54,150 nt of DNA from a virus: positions 1 to 54,150 of IMG/VR virus record IMGVR_UViG_3300027752_000024; one strand, 5' to 3'. How positions within the stretch are numbered: position 1 is the first letter of the stretch; each line of letters begins with the position of its first letter. Under the pieces are notes generated by a model. The model worked only from the letters and a program-made list of their open reading frames with translations, was not told the origin of the DNA and did no database searches. Made by a program: the position numbers and the translations under genes. Of the stretch, positions 33,331 to 39,280 are shown one piece after another.

Positions 33331-34454
33331 GCCGGTGTCCACCTTTTTCTTGGAACAAGTTTTACGTTGCCAAACTTTTTATTAGGGTCTGCATAACGTA
33401 CCCGGCCTTCACCGTTGGTATCCCAAATGTCACCTTGTTCACCTTCTACTTGATCAATAACTTCGTCTTTCATACGCTGAATCATTTTAACTAGTTCAAA
33501 TATTGCACTTGTTGCACCTTTGTACTGTAAATCTATCTCTGCAATCTTTGCTTGTTTTCCTACACTAACTTTACTATTTTGTAGCCAAGCAGAAAAGTCT
33601 TTTGCACTCAAACTATCCAAACGTTTTGCTTTTGCAGTTTGGTTAACATATGTGTAAATAATATTCTTTAAATCAGCAAGTCCAGGAACGCCTGCTAAAA
33701 ATCCATCAATGGCTGCTTTATTCTGTGATACAAAGTTTTCCACAGCATCAATCGCCCCTGTATTAACAGCGACCGGTTTACTGTTATAAACTGGACCTAA
33801 TACAACAATACTAGGATCATTATCAAACATACTAAAGTCTTGCATAGGCTGTTGACTACTATCTGGCATACCGAACTGTGGGAAGAAAGCGTGTCCGACT
33901 ATCATAATAGTAGCACGGTCTATACGCTTGCCTAGATCACTGTTTGCTTTAACATGGTAGCATGTTTGTGAGTTAGGATTTGGACAGAATGTATATACTC
34001 CATCTTTTTGTTCAGGCGGATCTAAAAATAATCCATCTGCATAAACAAACCCTACAAAGTCTCTCGGAGTTGCTCTATCAAAATAATCATACATACTTGC
34101 AAACTTTTGCGCAAACTGGTCTCTTGCTGTTTTTTCTTCTGGTGTCTTAGGATTGCCACTTTTGTTAGAAATAAAGTCCGCCACTTCTTCTTGACTGGTA
34201 GCCGCTACACCCTTACTCCATGCGTTGTGTCCTGCAAGTATAAGCGGTCCACCTTTGCGCTCACGGCCCCAATATATTTGAGGATTGCCATCCCACTTCA
34301 TACGTATACTTTGGCTTCCGCTATCTGTAGCAATGTCTTTGAGATGTTCTAATGCTTCAATAGTACCGTCACTACCGTAAAAAAATACCAAGTCTTCTAA
34401 ATGGTTAAATGCGCGGCCAAGTTGTTTGGTTTCGAGTAGTTCTTGGTATCTCAT
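33327..34454 (-). CDS. DUF6267-like protein with ligase-type KxDG motif
   Basis: 375 residues. Near the N-terminus, AFNHLEDLVFFYGSDG is followed by RMKWDGNPQIYWGRE, where K53-W-D55-G56 resembles motif I of covalent nucleotidyltransferases (KxDG), and FVGFVYADGLFLD further on could be a DGE-like strand. I recognise it as DUF6267-type protein of marine phages. A ligase or capping-like nucleotidyl transfer is a hypothesis from that motif. It is flanked by a polymerase-beta-like nucleotidyltransferase and a HIGH-family nucleotidylyltransferase, coupled by ATGA overlaps on both sides. Confidence 0.75.
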   Translation of the reverse strand: MRYQELLETKQLGRAFNHLEDLVFFYGSDGTIEALEHLKDIATDSGSQSIRMKWDGNPQIYWGRERKGGPLILAGHNAWSKGVAATSQEEVADFISNKSGNPKTPEEKTARDQFAQKFASMYDYFDRATPRDFVGFVYADGLFLDPPEQKDGVYTFCPNPNSQTCYHVKANSDLGKRIDRATIMIVGHAFFPQFGMPDSSQQPMQDFSMFDNDPSIVVLGPVYNSKPVAVNTGAIDAVENFVSQNKAAIDGFLAGVPGLADLKNIIYTYVNQTAKAKRLDSLSAKDFSAWLQNSKVSVGKQAKIAEIDLQYKGATSAIFELVKMIQRMKDEVIDQVEGEQGDIWDTNGEGRVRYADPNKKFGNVKLVPRKRWTPA

Positions 34455-35185
34455 CTAGTCATTGCCCTCATTAGTTCAACTAATCTATTGTGATTTTTAT
34501 CAGCTAGTGATTCGGCTACTTTGGTCCAGTTAGGATCTTGCTCTGCACGTTGGAGTGCTTGCTCAGGATTAGGAACTTTCTTTAATATAGTTTCTACACT
34601 TTCTAAGTCACTAGCACTGGCGCTGCTGCTGAGTATAAGTTGTGCAACTTTGTTAACATCGTTTGTAAGAAGTTGTGCTTTTTTACCATTTTCGTCCTTG
34701 GCAAATAATCCTTGGAACGCACTCCAAAACATATTCTTATCTTTGGCAAGCATATACAATAGTAACTGTTTGTGTTTGCCTTTGTAAGGACTACCTGTTG
34801 GAATGTTGTGTGTATGAAACTGTGCTACACTGCTTGCACCCGGCACAACCATAATATCAACTTGATGGCTGTTGTTGCCGGCTTTGGCTCTTACGTGTAC
34901 GTTAACACCTTTTTGTGCTGTTTCAAAGCCTTTTTGTGCAATGTAGTCATTGAGCATTCTACGTGCATCTTTTGGAGTACGCACATCAAAATAATCCATT
35001 ACTGCTGCTTCGTCAACAATAACATCTAAGTCGCCACTTGTTTTACCTGGAGTTGGAGTTGCTGCACTACCTACAGGAATAGCTTCAATGCCTGTTCCTT
35101 CTAGACTGCTGTTAACTGTTTTAAGAATCTCTTCGATTGCACTGTGATCAAAATCACTGGTGCCCTGAAACACATTACCACCCAT
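34451..35185 (-). CDS. Polymerase-beta-like nucleotidyltransferase
   Basis: 244 residues, beginning MGGNVFQGTSDFD. Catalytic pattern of the pol-beta superfamily: GS at 39-40, D52 and D54 in KTSGDLDVIVD, and D111 in HQVDIMVV. The C-terminal half is helical. Similar proteins occur in marine T4-like phages next to the DUF6267-type gene. Possible activities include adenylylation or nucleotide addition to RNA or protein. AAGGAG lies 10 nt upstream of the start. Confidence 0.8.
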   Translation of the reverse strand: MGGNVFQGTSDFDHSAIEEILKTVNSSLEGTGIEAIPVGSAATPTPGKTSGDLDVIVDEAAVMDYFDVRTPKDARRMLNDYIAQKGFETAQKGVNVHVRAKAGNNSHQVDIMVVPGASSVAQFHTHNIPTGSPYKGKHKQLLLYMLAKDKNMFWSAFQGLFAKDENGKKAQLLTNDVNKVAQLILSSSASASDLESVETILKKVPNPEQALQRAEQDPNWTKVAESLADKNHNRLVELMRAMTR

Positions 35186-35189
35186 AGTA

Positions 35190-35669
35190 TTAACTCCTTG
35201 ATAATGTATTTAGTATCTTTTGCTTAACATCATCGTAAGACTCGTCTTTGATACTTAGCTTAAACAGTATACGATCTTCTGTGCTGTTGTCAACCGAATG
35301 TTTGATACTGGTGTTTAATAATGCTGTGGTATAGTAGTATTCATTCTTGCCAAAGTTTACAGGTGCAGGGTTGCCACTTAACAAGAAGTTGATGCTGCAA
35401 GTTGTATCTTGATCTATGTGAGGAAGTAGAGTTGTATTAGCATGTAATATATAAAACTTTGATACTGCATTGATATTAAAATGTCTTGCTAACGTATCTG
35501 CATATGCTAACTCAATATCGGTTACTATACGCCAGTTGTTCATAGCATACTTGCCAAAGCGTTTGTCGGTGTACGGCATGGAATGTTGTTTGTGTTCGTT
35601 CCAATAGTCTAACAAACATTGTTTGTCAAAATCAAAATTAAAAACTAATATGTCATTGTTGTTTATCAC
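35190..35669 (-). CDS. 2OG-Fe(II) oxygenase-like protein
   Basis: 159 residues. A short double-stranded beta-helix type protein with H84-x-D86 (LLPHIDQD), distal H124 (SIKHSVDN) and R133 (EDRILFKLS), the facial-triad and 2-oxoglutarate-binding pattern of phage hydroxylases. Such enzymes hydroxylate amino acid residues or small molecules. It precedes the nucleotidyltransferase trio and follows the radical SAM gene at 35883 through a 76-residue gene, with a 4-nt overlap. Confidence 0.7.
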   Translation of the reverse strand: MINNNDILVFNFDFDKQCLLDYWNEHKQHSMPYTDKRFGKYAMNNWRIVTDIELAYADTLARHFNINAVSKFYILHANTTLLPHIDQDTTCSINFLLSGNPAPVNFGKNEYYYTTALLNTSIKHSVDNSTEDRILFKLSIKDESYDDVKQKILNTLSRS

Positions 35670-35896
35670 GACTTTTTGATTGTCCTATGCATACCTTCTG
35701 GCGAATGAATAGCATTGATAAGATCGTTAAACATATCTGTTGATATTTCAAGTATACTGTGTATTTCAAGTTCGTTGTCGTACTGACGTATATAAACAAC
35801 ATCATCAAACGCATCAATAATTAAATCGTCGTATAGACCAGTTTCGTCCATTACAGTAATAGTTGTTAAGTCGTGATCAAACTCATTTGTAAACAT
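35666..35896 (-). CDS. Small acidic hypothetical protein
   Basis: 76 residues, beginning MFTNEFDHDLTTITVMDETG. Very acidic first half (DETGLYDDLIIDAFDDVVYI), then a helix DMFNDLINAIHSPEG. It overlaps the radical SAM gene by 14 nt upstream and the oxygenase by 4 nt downstream. Small acidic partners beside radical SAM genes can be precursor peptides or recognition proteins, but there is no clear leader/core organisation here. Function unknown. Confidence 0.65.
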   Translation of the reverse strand: MFTNEFDHDLTTITVMDETGLYDDLIIDAFDDVVYIRQYDNELEIHSILEISTDMFNDLINAIHSPEGMHRTIKKS

Positions 35897-36881
35897 TTGT
35901 ATCGTTATCCTTATATTTTGTAATCATTACTTCATCTATAGTATGGCATTCTTGTTGGTTGCATACCGTAAACTCATCTTTAAAAAGTTTCAAGTTAGGA
36001 TTAAAAATATTTCCTATACTTCCTGTATTGTTACATATGCCATACTGGACATTTCCATTAGCTTGTATTACTATCTTTTTATTTGTAACAGAACATTTCC
36101 ATCCTTTAAATCTATTTTGATTATTTCTAACAATAGTCGAAGCGTTTGACTCAATGCCGTCTACAGTTACATTTAAATATTCAGGAGTACTATGATTGTT
36201 GTCTTTGACTTGTTTAAGTTCTGTAGTTGAAAAGTATCCTAAACTACCATCATCAATAGTTTGCAAATAATGTTCTAAATTTCTACTAGATGCAAAAGTA
36301 GGATTTACTGTATTGGTAGAAGCATCATATAATGGAAAAACAGGAAGTCTAACTACAGGTATACTGTACTCTTTTAACGCAATCTCTAACGCATCAACGC
36401 GATCAAACAGTTTGTTTACCAACATTGCACGTATTTCTACACTGCCGCCGTGTTCTACAATAGTTGATGCTAATTCTACAACATGGGCAATATCAGCACT
36501 TTCTGGATGAAAACTAATCTCCATGTTAATATTCTTAAAACTATTTTTGCATTTCATGTACTGGCTAATAGGCAAACTGCCGTTAGTAAAAACTCCTACT
36601 TTAAAGTCGTTATCGGACATAAAGTTGAACCATTGATGCACTTTGGGAATTAAAAACGGTTCGCCACCTGTAACATACACAAGTACTGTTTTATCTGCAG
36701 GTATGTTATTTCGTATATTTGATGCAGCAGCGATTAAGTCATCTACAATAACAATATTTTTCTTAATAATAGAACGATGATTGCTAGGACTACAATAACT
36801 ACAATCATAGTTACACATATCTAAAGGGCGCCAATGAACAATATAATCTGCATACCAATCGATCTTTTTTATAATATTCAT
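35883..36881 (-). CDS. Radical SAM protein downstream of the tRNA array
   Basis: 332 residues from the ATG at 36881; a TTG 15 nt upstream is less likely. Core motif C23-x3-C27-x2-C30 (DMCNYDCSYCSPS) and YVTGGEPFLI. The C-terminus has GWKCSVTNKKIVIQANGN, YGICNNTGSIGN and VCNQQECHT, a SPASM/twitch-type auxiliary cluster region resembling the 24792-25784 protein. It is the first protein gene after the tRNA array, and no promoter is evident between them, so read-through from the tRNA transcript is likely. Substrate unknown. Confidence 0.85.
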   Translation of the reverse strand: MNIIKKIDWYADYIVHWRPLDMCNYDCSYCSPSNHRSIIKKNIVIVDDLIAAASNIRNNIPADKTVLVYVTGGEPFLIPKVHQWFNFMSDNDFKVGVFTNGSLPISQYMKCKNSFKNINMEISFHPESADIAHVVELASTIVEHGGSVEIRAMLVNKLFDRVDALEIALKEYSIPVVRLPVFPLYDASTNTVNPTFASSRNLEHYLQTIDDGSLGYFSTTELKQVKDNNHSTPEYLNVTVDGIESNASTIVRNNQNRFKGWKCSVTNKKIVIQANGNVQYGICNNTGSIGNIFNPNLKLFKDEFTVCNQQECHTIDEVMITKYKDNDTNVYK

Positions 36882-36903
36882 AAAAATACTTATCAACTTG
36901 ATT

Positions 36904-36991
36904 TGGCGGAAGCGGTGGGATTCGAACCCACGGTACCTTGCGGTACTCTAGTTTTCAAGACTAGCGCCTTAAGCCTCTCGGCCACGCTTCC
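36904..36991 (-). tRNA. tRNA-Ser (anticodon TGA)
   Basis: Class II cloverleaf with long variable arm (GTACC, GCAA, GGTAC), acceptor GGAAGCG/CGCTTCC, loop CTTGAAA with TGA anticodon, T-arm GGGTTCGAATCCC and encoded GCCA 3' end. Reads UCA and related Ser codons. Confidence 0.95.
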
Positions 36992-36996
36992 TAGTT

Positions 36997-37070
36997 TGGC
37001 AAGGGTGCTAGGAGTCGAACCCAGGCTTAAGGATTTGGAATCCCACGTGCTACCATAACACTTCACCCCT
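36997..37070 (-). tRNA. tRNA-Trp (anticodon CCA)
   Basis: Acceptor AGGGGTG/CACCCTT with one G-U, D-stem GTGT/GCAC, anticodon loop TTCCAAA (CCA), T-arm TGGGTTCGACTCC, discriminator G and encoded CCA. The anticodon stem has a mismatch or weak first pair, so it is slightly degenerate. Confidence 0.9.
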
Positions 37071-37080
37071 ACTGGTGTTA

Positions 37081-37277
37081 CTGTTTGACAACTTAGATAG
37101 AATATTTTATTAATAGTGGTCCGTTAGCCTACACAGAGTGGAAACTGTGCCTTGACCCCTATAACGTTTATCAACGGGCTAAGGGCCATTGTCTCAGGCT
37201 TCCACTGAAGATTTTGTTATAGGATTTATAGTTTCAAGTAGAAGACCGCCACGGACCAACAGCGACACTCTTCTACT
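37081..37277. ncRNA. Unassigned structured-RNA-like spacer with crossing helices
   Basis: No gene of protein type fills this 200-nt gap between tRNA-Trp and tRNA-Asp. Closing helix GGTCCGT (37118-37124) with ACGGACC (37251-37257). Inside: TTAGCC/GGCTAA and TGGTCC/GGGCCA (37117-37129 with 37177-37188), a CACAG/CTGTG hairpin whose loop AGTGGAA (37137-37143) matches TTCCACT (37200-37206), and CCTATAAC (37158-37165) matching GTTATAGG (37216-37223). These pairings cross, so pseudoknots or switching are expected. One T-G pair favours the plus strand as RNA. The phage T4 tRNA cluster also contains two stable RNAs of unknown function; homology to them is not claimed. Confidence 0.45.
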
Positions 37278-37281
37278 ATTC

Positions 37282-37357
37282 TGGCGGTCTGCACGGGAAT
37301 CGAACCCGTCTCTCTGGCGTGACAGGCCAGTATACTAAACCGATATACTAGCAGACC
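37282..37357 (-). tRNA. tRNA-Asp (anticodon GTC)
   Basis: Acceptor GGTCTGC/GCAGACC, anticodon loop CTGTCAC (GTC) in a CTGGC/GCCAG stem, T-arm ACGGGTTCGATTCCCGT, discriminator G, encoded CCA. Its 5' end directly abuts the CCA of tRNA-Glu. The 3' strand GACCGCCA has a perfect complement TGGCGGTC about 40 nt downstream in the spacer. Confidence 0.95.
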
Positions 37358-37432
37358 TGGTAGTCCCTAGGGGAGTTGAACCCCTCTTTCAAGGTTGAAA
37401 ACCTCGTGTCCTAACCGATAGACGAAGGGACC
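37358..37432 (-). tRNA. tRNA-Glu (anticodon TTC)
   Basis: Acceptor GGTCCCT/AGGGACT, anticodon loop TTTTCAA (TTC), T-arm AGGGGTTCAACTCCCCT, discriminator A, encoded CCA immediately followed by the first base of tRNA-Asp, so a single cleavage could separate them. Confidence 0.95.
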
Positions 37433-37437
37433 ATATA

Positions 37438-37689
37438 TGGTATCAATCAAGGAATCGAACCTTACCGCAGTAGTTGACATGACGCCTGTAGTGTCGGTTA
37501 CTGTAGGCAAACCTGCATTGACATAGTATAGGCAGGATAAAGTGGCTATACACCAAAGGAGAGCCGGTTAAGGTTGTCCTAAGTCCCTATTCCCTTGGCA
37601 GCGATCAACCTGCCTCACAGTGTAAACATTCACTGTTCCTGTTATGCTCCCTAGCACGAAGCTGTATATGGGTAACAGTGGACTACTTA
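37438..37689 (-). ncRNA. tRNA-like 3' end plus pseudoknot-rich segment
   Basis: The minus strand ends in a T-arm (TAAGGTTCGATTCCTTG), ATTGAT, A and CCA just before tRNA-Glu, like a tRNA, and GTCAAT (37517-37522) could pair as a 6-bp acceptor. No D-arm or anticodon arm is recognisable between them; instead there is a 12-bp helix (37468-37479 with 37492-37503). Upstream lies an H-type pseudoknot: CCTGC/GCAGG (37512-37516, 37532-37536) with GTATAG/CTATAC (37526-37531, 37546-37551), then GGCA/TGCC with GGTTG/CAACC, and CACTGTT/AACAGTG. tmRNA was considered, but its conserved 5' TTCGAC region and tag end are not seen. Some helices have G-U pairs only on the plus strand, so orientation is not settled. 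Confidence 0.45.
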
Positions 37690-37766
37690 TGGTCGGAGTA
37701 CAAGGATTCGAACCTTGGACCCTCTGCTCCCAAAGCAGATGCGCTACCAGACTGCGCCATACTCCG
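37690..37766 (-). tRNA. tRNA-Pro (anticodon TGG)
   Basis: Acceptor CGGAGTA/TACTCCG, anticodon stem TCTGC/GCAGA with loop TTTGGGA (TGG), T-arm CAAGGTTCGAATCCTTG, discriminator A and encoded CCA. Confidence 0.95.
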
Positions 37767-37862
37767 TAAATTAAGAAGCAGTTTTGCGTCTTACTAAGGA
37801 CGGCCAATCTCCTGGACACCATTTGCTCAATTATTTTACAAGGGGAACAAAACCCTTTAACT
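37767..37862. other. Spacer between tRNA-Leu and tRNA-Pro
   Basis: No gene seen. The minus strand has two simple hairpins, AAGGG/CCCTT after tRNA-Leu and AAGACGCA/TGCTTCTT (with a mismatch) before tRNA-Pro, possible processing or terminator-like elements. Confidence 0.4.
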
Positions 37863-37946
37863 TGGTAGGGATAAAAGGACTCGAACCTTCACGCATTGCT
37901 GCACTAGAACCTAAATCTAGCGTGTCTACCATTCCACCATATCCCC
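37863..37946 (-). tRNA. tRNA-Leu (anticodon TAG)
   Basis: Class II tRNA. Acceptor GGGGATA/TATCCCT, anticodon stem CTAGA/TCTAG with loop TTTAGGT (TAG), variable arm GTGCAGCAATGCG, T-arm AAGGTTCGAGTCCTT, encoded ACCA. Confidence 0.95.
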
Positions 37947-37959
37947 ACAGTGTTTGTTT

Positions 37960-38035
37960 TGGTGCCCCCACACGGACTCGAACCGCGGACCTATGGTTTA
38001 CAAAACCATTGCTCTACCAGCTGAGCTATAGGGGC
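37960..38035 (-). tRNA. tRNA-Thr (anticodon TGT)
   Basis: Acceptor GCCCCTA/TGGGGGC, D-arm TAGCTCAGCTGGTAGAGCA, anticodon stem ATGGT/ACCAT with loop TTTGTAA (TGT), T-arm GCGGTTCGAGTCCGT, encoded ACCA. Confidence 0.95.
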
Positions 38036-38048
38036 AAAAACTTAATAG

Positions 38049-38411
38049 TTAGCCTGCACTGCGTGTTAAGAAATTAACACGAACTTTGCTTGGCTTAAAA
38101 AACTTTTCAATTACATCTTGTGCTATACCAATATCAACTGGCTTACACGAAAAAATATCAATATAAGCGTCACCATTGCTATCTACAAGGTGTCCACTGA
38201 TGTTGCTTGTTTCAATCATTTGGCAAAAGCTAATACCTGCCTTATCAGGGGCGTGTGTAGCAAAATGCTCAATCATTGGTTCCCCAAATGCAACCATTTC
38301 AATTGCTGGAACCAATTCTTTAATAAAGTTATAAACATTCTCTTTGCTCATAACAAGTTCTTTGTCACAAGCAGCGCAATCAAACATTGCATGATAACCC
38401 CAGTACGCCAT
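38049..38411 (-). CDS. speD: S-adenosylmethionine decarboxylase-like (SpeD family) pyruvoyl enzyme
   Basis: 120 residues, the length of the single-gene bacterial SpeD proenzyme. SpeD cleaves itself before a serine to form a pyruvoyl group and decarboxylates S-adenosylmethionine for spermidine synthesis. The candidate processing serine is S72 in TSNISGHLVDSNG, followed by H74, and the conserved YIDIFSCKP places C89 where the catalytic Cys is expected. The canonical ESHxxIHTYPE segment is diverged (ISGHLVDSNGDAY). Some SpeD homologues have changed to arginine or ornithine decarboxylases, so substrate is open. Embedded in the tRNA array between tRNA-Gly and tRNA-Thr. Confidence 0.85.
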   Translation of the reverse strand: MAYWGYHAMFDCAACDKELVMSKENVYNFIKELVPAIEMVAFGEPMIEHFATHAPDKAGISFCQMIETSNISGHLVDSNGDAYIDIFSCKPVDIGIAQDVIEKFFKPSKVRVNFLTRSAG

Positions 38412-38441
38412 CTAATCTTTTTCCTTCTTTTCTAAATGTTA

Positions 38442-38516
38442 TGGAGCGGGTGATCAGGATCGAACTGACGACAATCTGCTTGGAAGGCAGGAGCTCTACC
38501 ACTGAGCTACACCCGC
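38442..38516 (-). tRNA. tRNA-Gly (anticodon TCC)
   Basis: Acceptor GCGGGTG/CACCCGC, D-arm TAGCTCAGTGGTAGAGC, anticodon loop CTTCCAA (TCC), T-arm TCAGTTCGATCCTGA, discriminator T and encoded CCA. Confidence 0.95.
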
Positions 38517-38533
38517 ATGTTATTTGGTGGGTC

Positions 38534-38971
38534 CTAAGAAATTCTACATCCTTTAGACCTGTTTTCTTTTATTGTTAGATATTGTAAGTTGCTTTCGTGG
38601 TGTAGTCCGCCTTTTGCTAAAGGTATGATATGGTCTACTTCGTGTCCTTCTGGGCAATTTTCATATATCGTTTGTATTAAGTCTTTATTAGCATTAGGTG
38701 CATACGCTCGATTGTATCCGTGTTTTGCTCTGTATCGTGCTTGCCTTGCAGCATTGGATGCTGCAACTATACTAGCATCTTTTTTTCTAACACTACTAGA
38801 GCATTTATTACTACAATACTTTTTGTTTCTTGTAACTGTGCCGCATACACTACACTCTATAGGATCTTTACCATGACGCCTAACACCTTTATTATTATGT
38901 TTTGCAGCACAAGATTTGCTACAAAACTTTGGATTTTTTGTTTCTACTTTGCAATGTTTACAGTTGTTCAT
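38534..38971 (-). CDS. HNH endonuclease with N-terminal zinc fingers
   Basis: 145 residues. Two CxxC...CxxxC units at the N-terminus (NNCKHCKVETKNPKFCSKSC, then IECSVCGTVTRNKKYCSNKC), a basic linker, then the HNH nuclease motif EVDHIIPLAKGGLHHESNLQ, followed by N and K (TIKENRSKG). Typical of free-standing homing or mobile endonucleases, which often sit in phage tRNA arrays. A GATAAATA box ends 5 nt before the ATG. Nearby tRNAs look intact, so no intron is implied. It may spread the array between related phages. Confidence 0.9.
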   Translation of the reverse strand: MNNCKHCKVETKNPKFCSKSCAAKHNNKGVRRHGKDPIECSVCGTVTRNKKYCSNKCSSSVRKKDASIVAASNAARQARYRAKHGYNRAYAPNANKDLIQTIYENCPEGHEVDHIIPLAKGGLHHESNLQYLTIKENRSKGCRIS

Positions 38972-38976
38972 ATAGT

Positions 38977-38984
38977 TATTTATC
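38977..38984 (-). promoter_or_regulatory. Late-type box 5 nt from the HNH gene start
   Basis: Minus strand GATAAATA then ACTAT then ATG at 38971. Same unusual closeness to the start codon as at 12201 and 15700. Confidence 0.4.
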
Positions 38985-39021
38985 TATTTGAACTGCAAGT
39001 CACTCCGTAACAAAAACAACA

Positions 39022-39098
39022 TGGTGGGTCCTCCGAGACTCGAACTCGGAACCGTCCGGTTATGAGCCGGAAGCTCTAACCAATTGAGCTAAGGACCC
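39022..39098 (-). tRNA. tRNA with CAT anticodon (elongator Met or Ile2)
   Basis: Acceptor GGGTCCT/AGGACCC, D-arm TAGCTCAATTGGTTAGAGC, anticodon loop CTCATAA (CAT) in a CCGG/CCGG stem, T-arm CCGAGTTCGAGTCTCGG, encoded ACCA. CAT can mean elongator Met or, after lysidine modification of C34 by TilS, Ile reading AUA. A TilS-like enzyme is encoded at 46635-47252, and AUA codons are frequent here, so Ile2 is a real possibility. Confidence 0.93.
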
Positions 39099-39106
39099 GT
39101 ATTGGT

Positions 39107-39196
39107 TGGCAGACAGGGTGGGATTCGAACCCACGGAACGCTTGCACGTTCGCCGGATTAGTAATCCGGAGCTTTCGGCCACTCAGCCACCTGTCC
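39107..39196 (-). tRNA. tRNA-Ser with unusual ACT anticodon
   Basis: Class II tRNA with variable arm GAACG/CGTTC, acceptor GGACAGG/CCTGTCT, T-arm GTGGGTTCGAATCCCAC and GCCA. The anticodon stem CCGGA/TCCGG encloses loop TTACTAA, giving ACT where bacteria normally have GCT for AGU/AGC serine. A34 (or inosine) would be needed to read these codons. Confidence 0.9.
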
Positions 39197-39200
39197 ACTT

Positions 39201-39275
39201 TGGCTCCACCTCCTGGGATCGAACCAGGGACCCACAGATTAACAGTCTGTTGCACTACCGCTGTGCTAAGGTGGA
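39201..39275 (-). tRNA. tRNA-Asn (anticodon GTT)
   Basis: Acceptor TCCACCT/AGGTGGA, D-arm TTAGCACAGCGGTAGTGCA, anticodon stem ACAGA/TCTGT with loop CTGTTAA (GTT), T-arm CCTGGTTCGATCCCAGG, discriminator G, encoded CCA. First tRNA of the array; a 22-bp hairpin ends 5 nt upstream of it. Confidence 0.95.
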
Positions 39276-39280
39276 ACATT

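Noticed and set aside
35666-35896. RiPP precursor peptide for the radical SAM cluster
   Set aside because: The acidic protein lacks a recognisable leader/core division or repeated core; noted as neighbour only.
37438-37689. tmRNA (ssrA), including a permuted two-piece form
   Set aside because: T-arm and CCA fit, but the conserved 5' domain, tag reading frame with AA-stop, and the expected pairing of both ends are not seen; kept as an unassigned RNA candidate.
38534-39275. Group I intron or homing-intron location for the HNH gene
   Set aside because: Flanking tRNAs are intact and no intron core or split gene is visible; a free-standing endonuclease is simpler.
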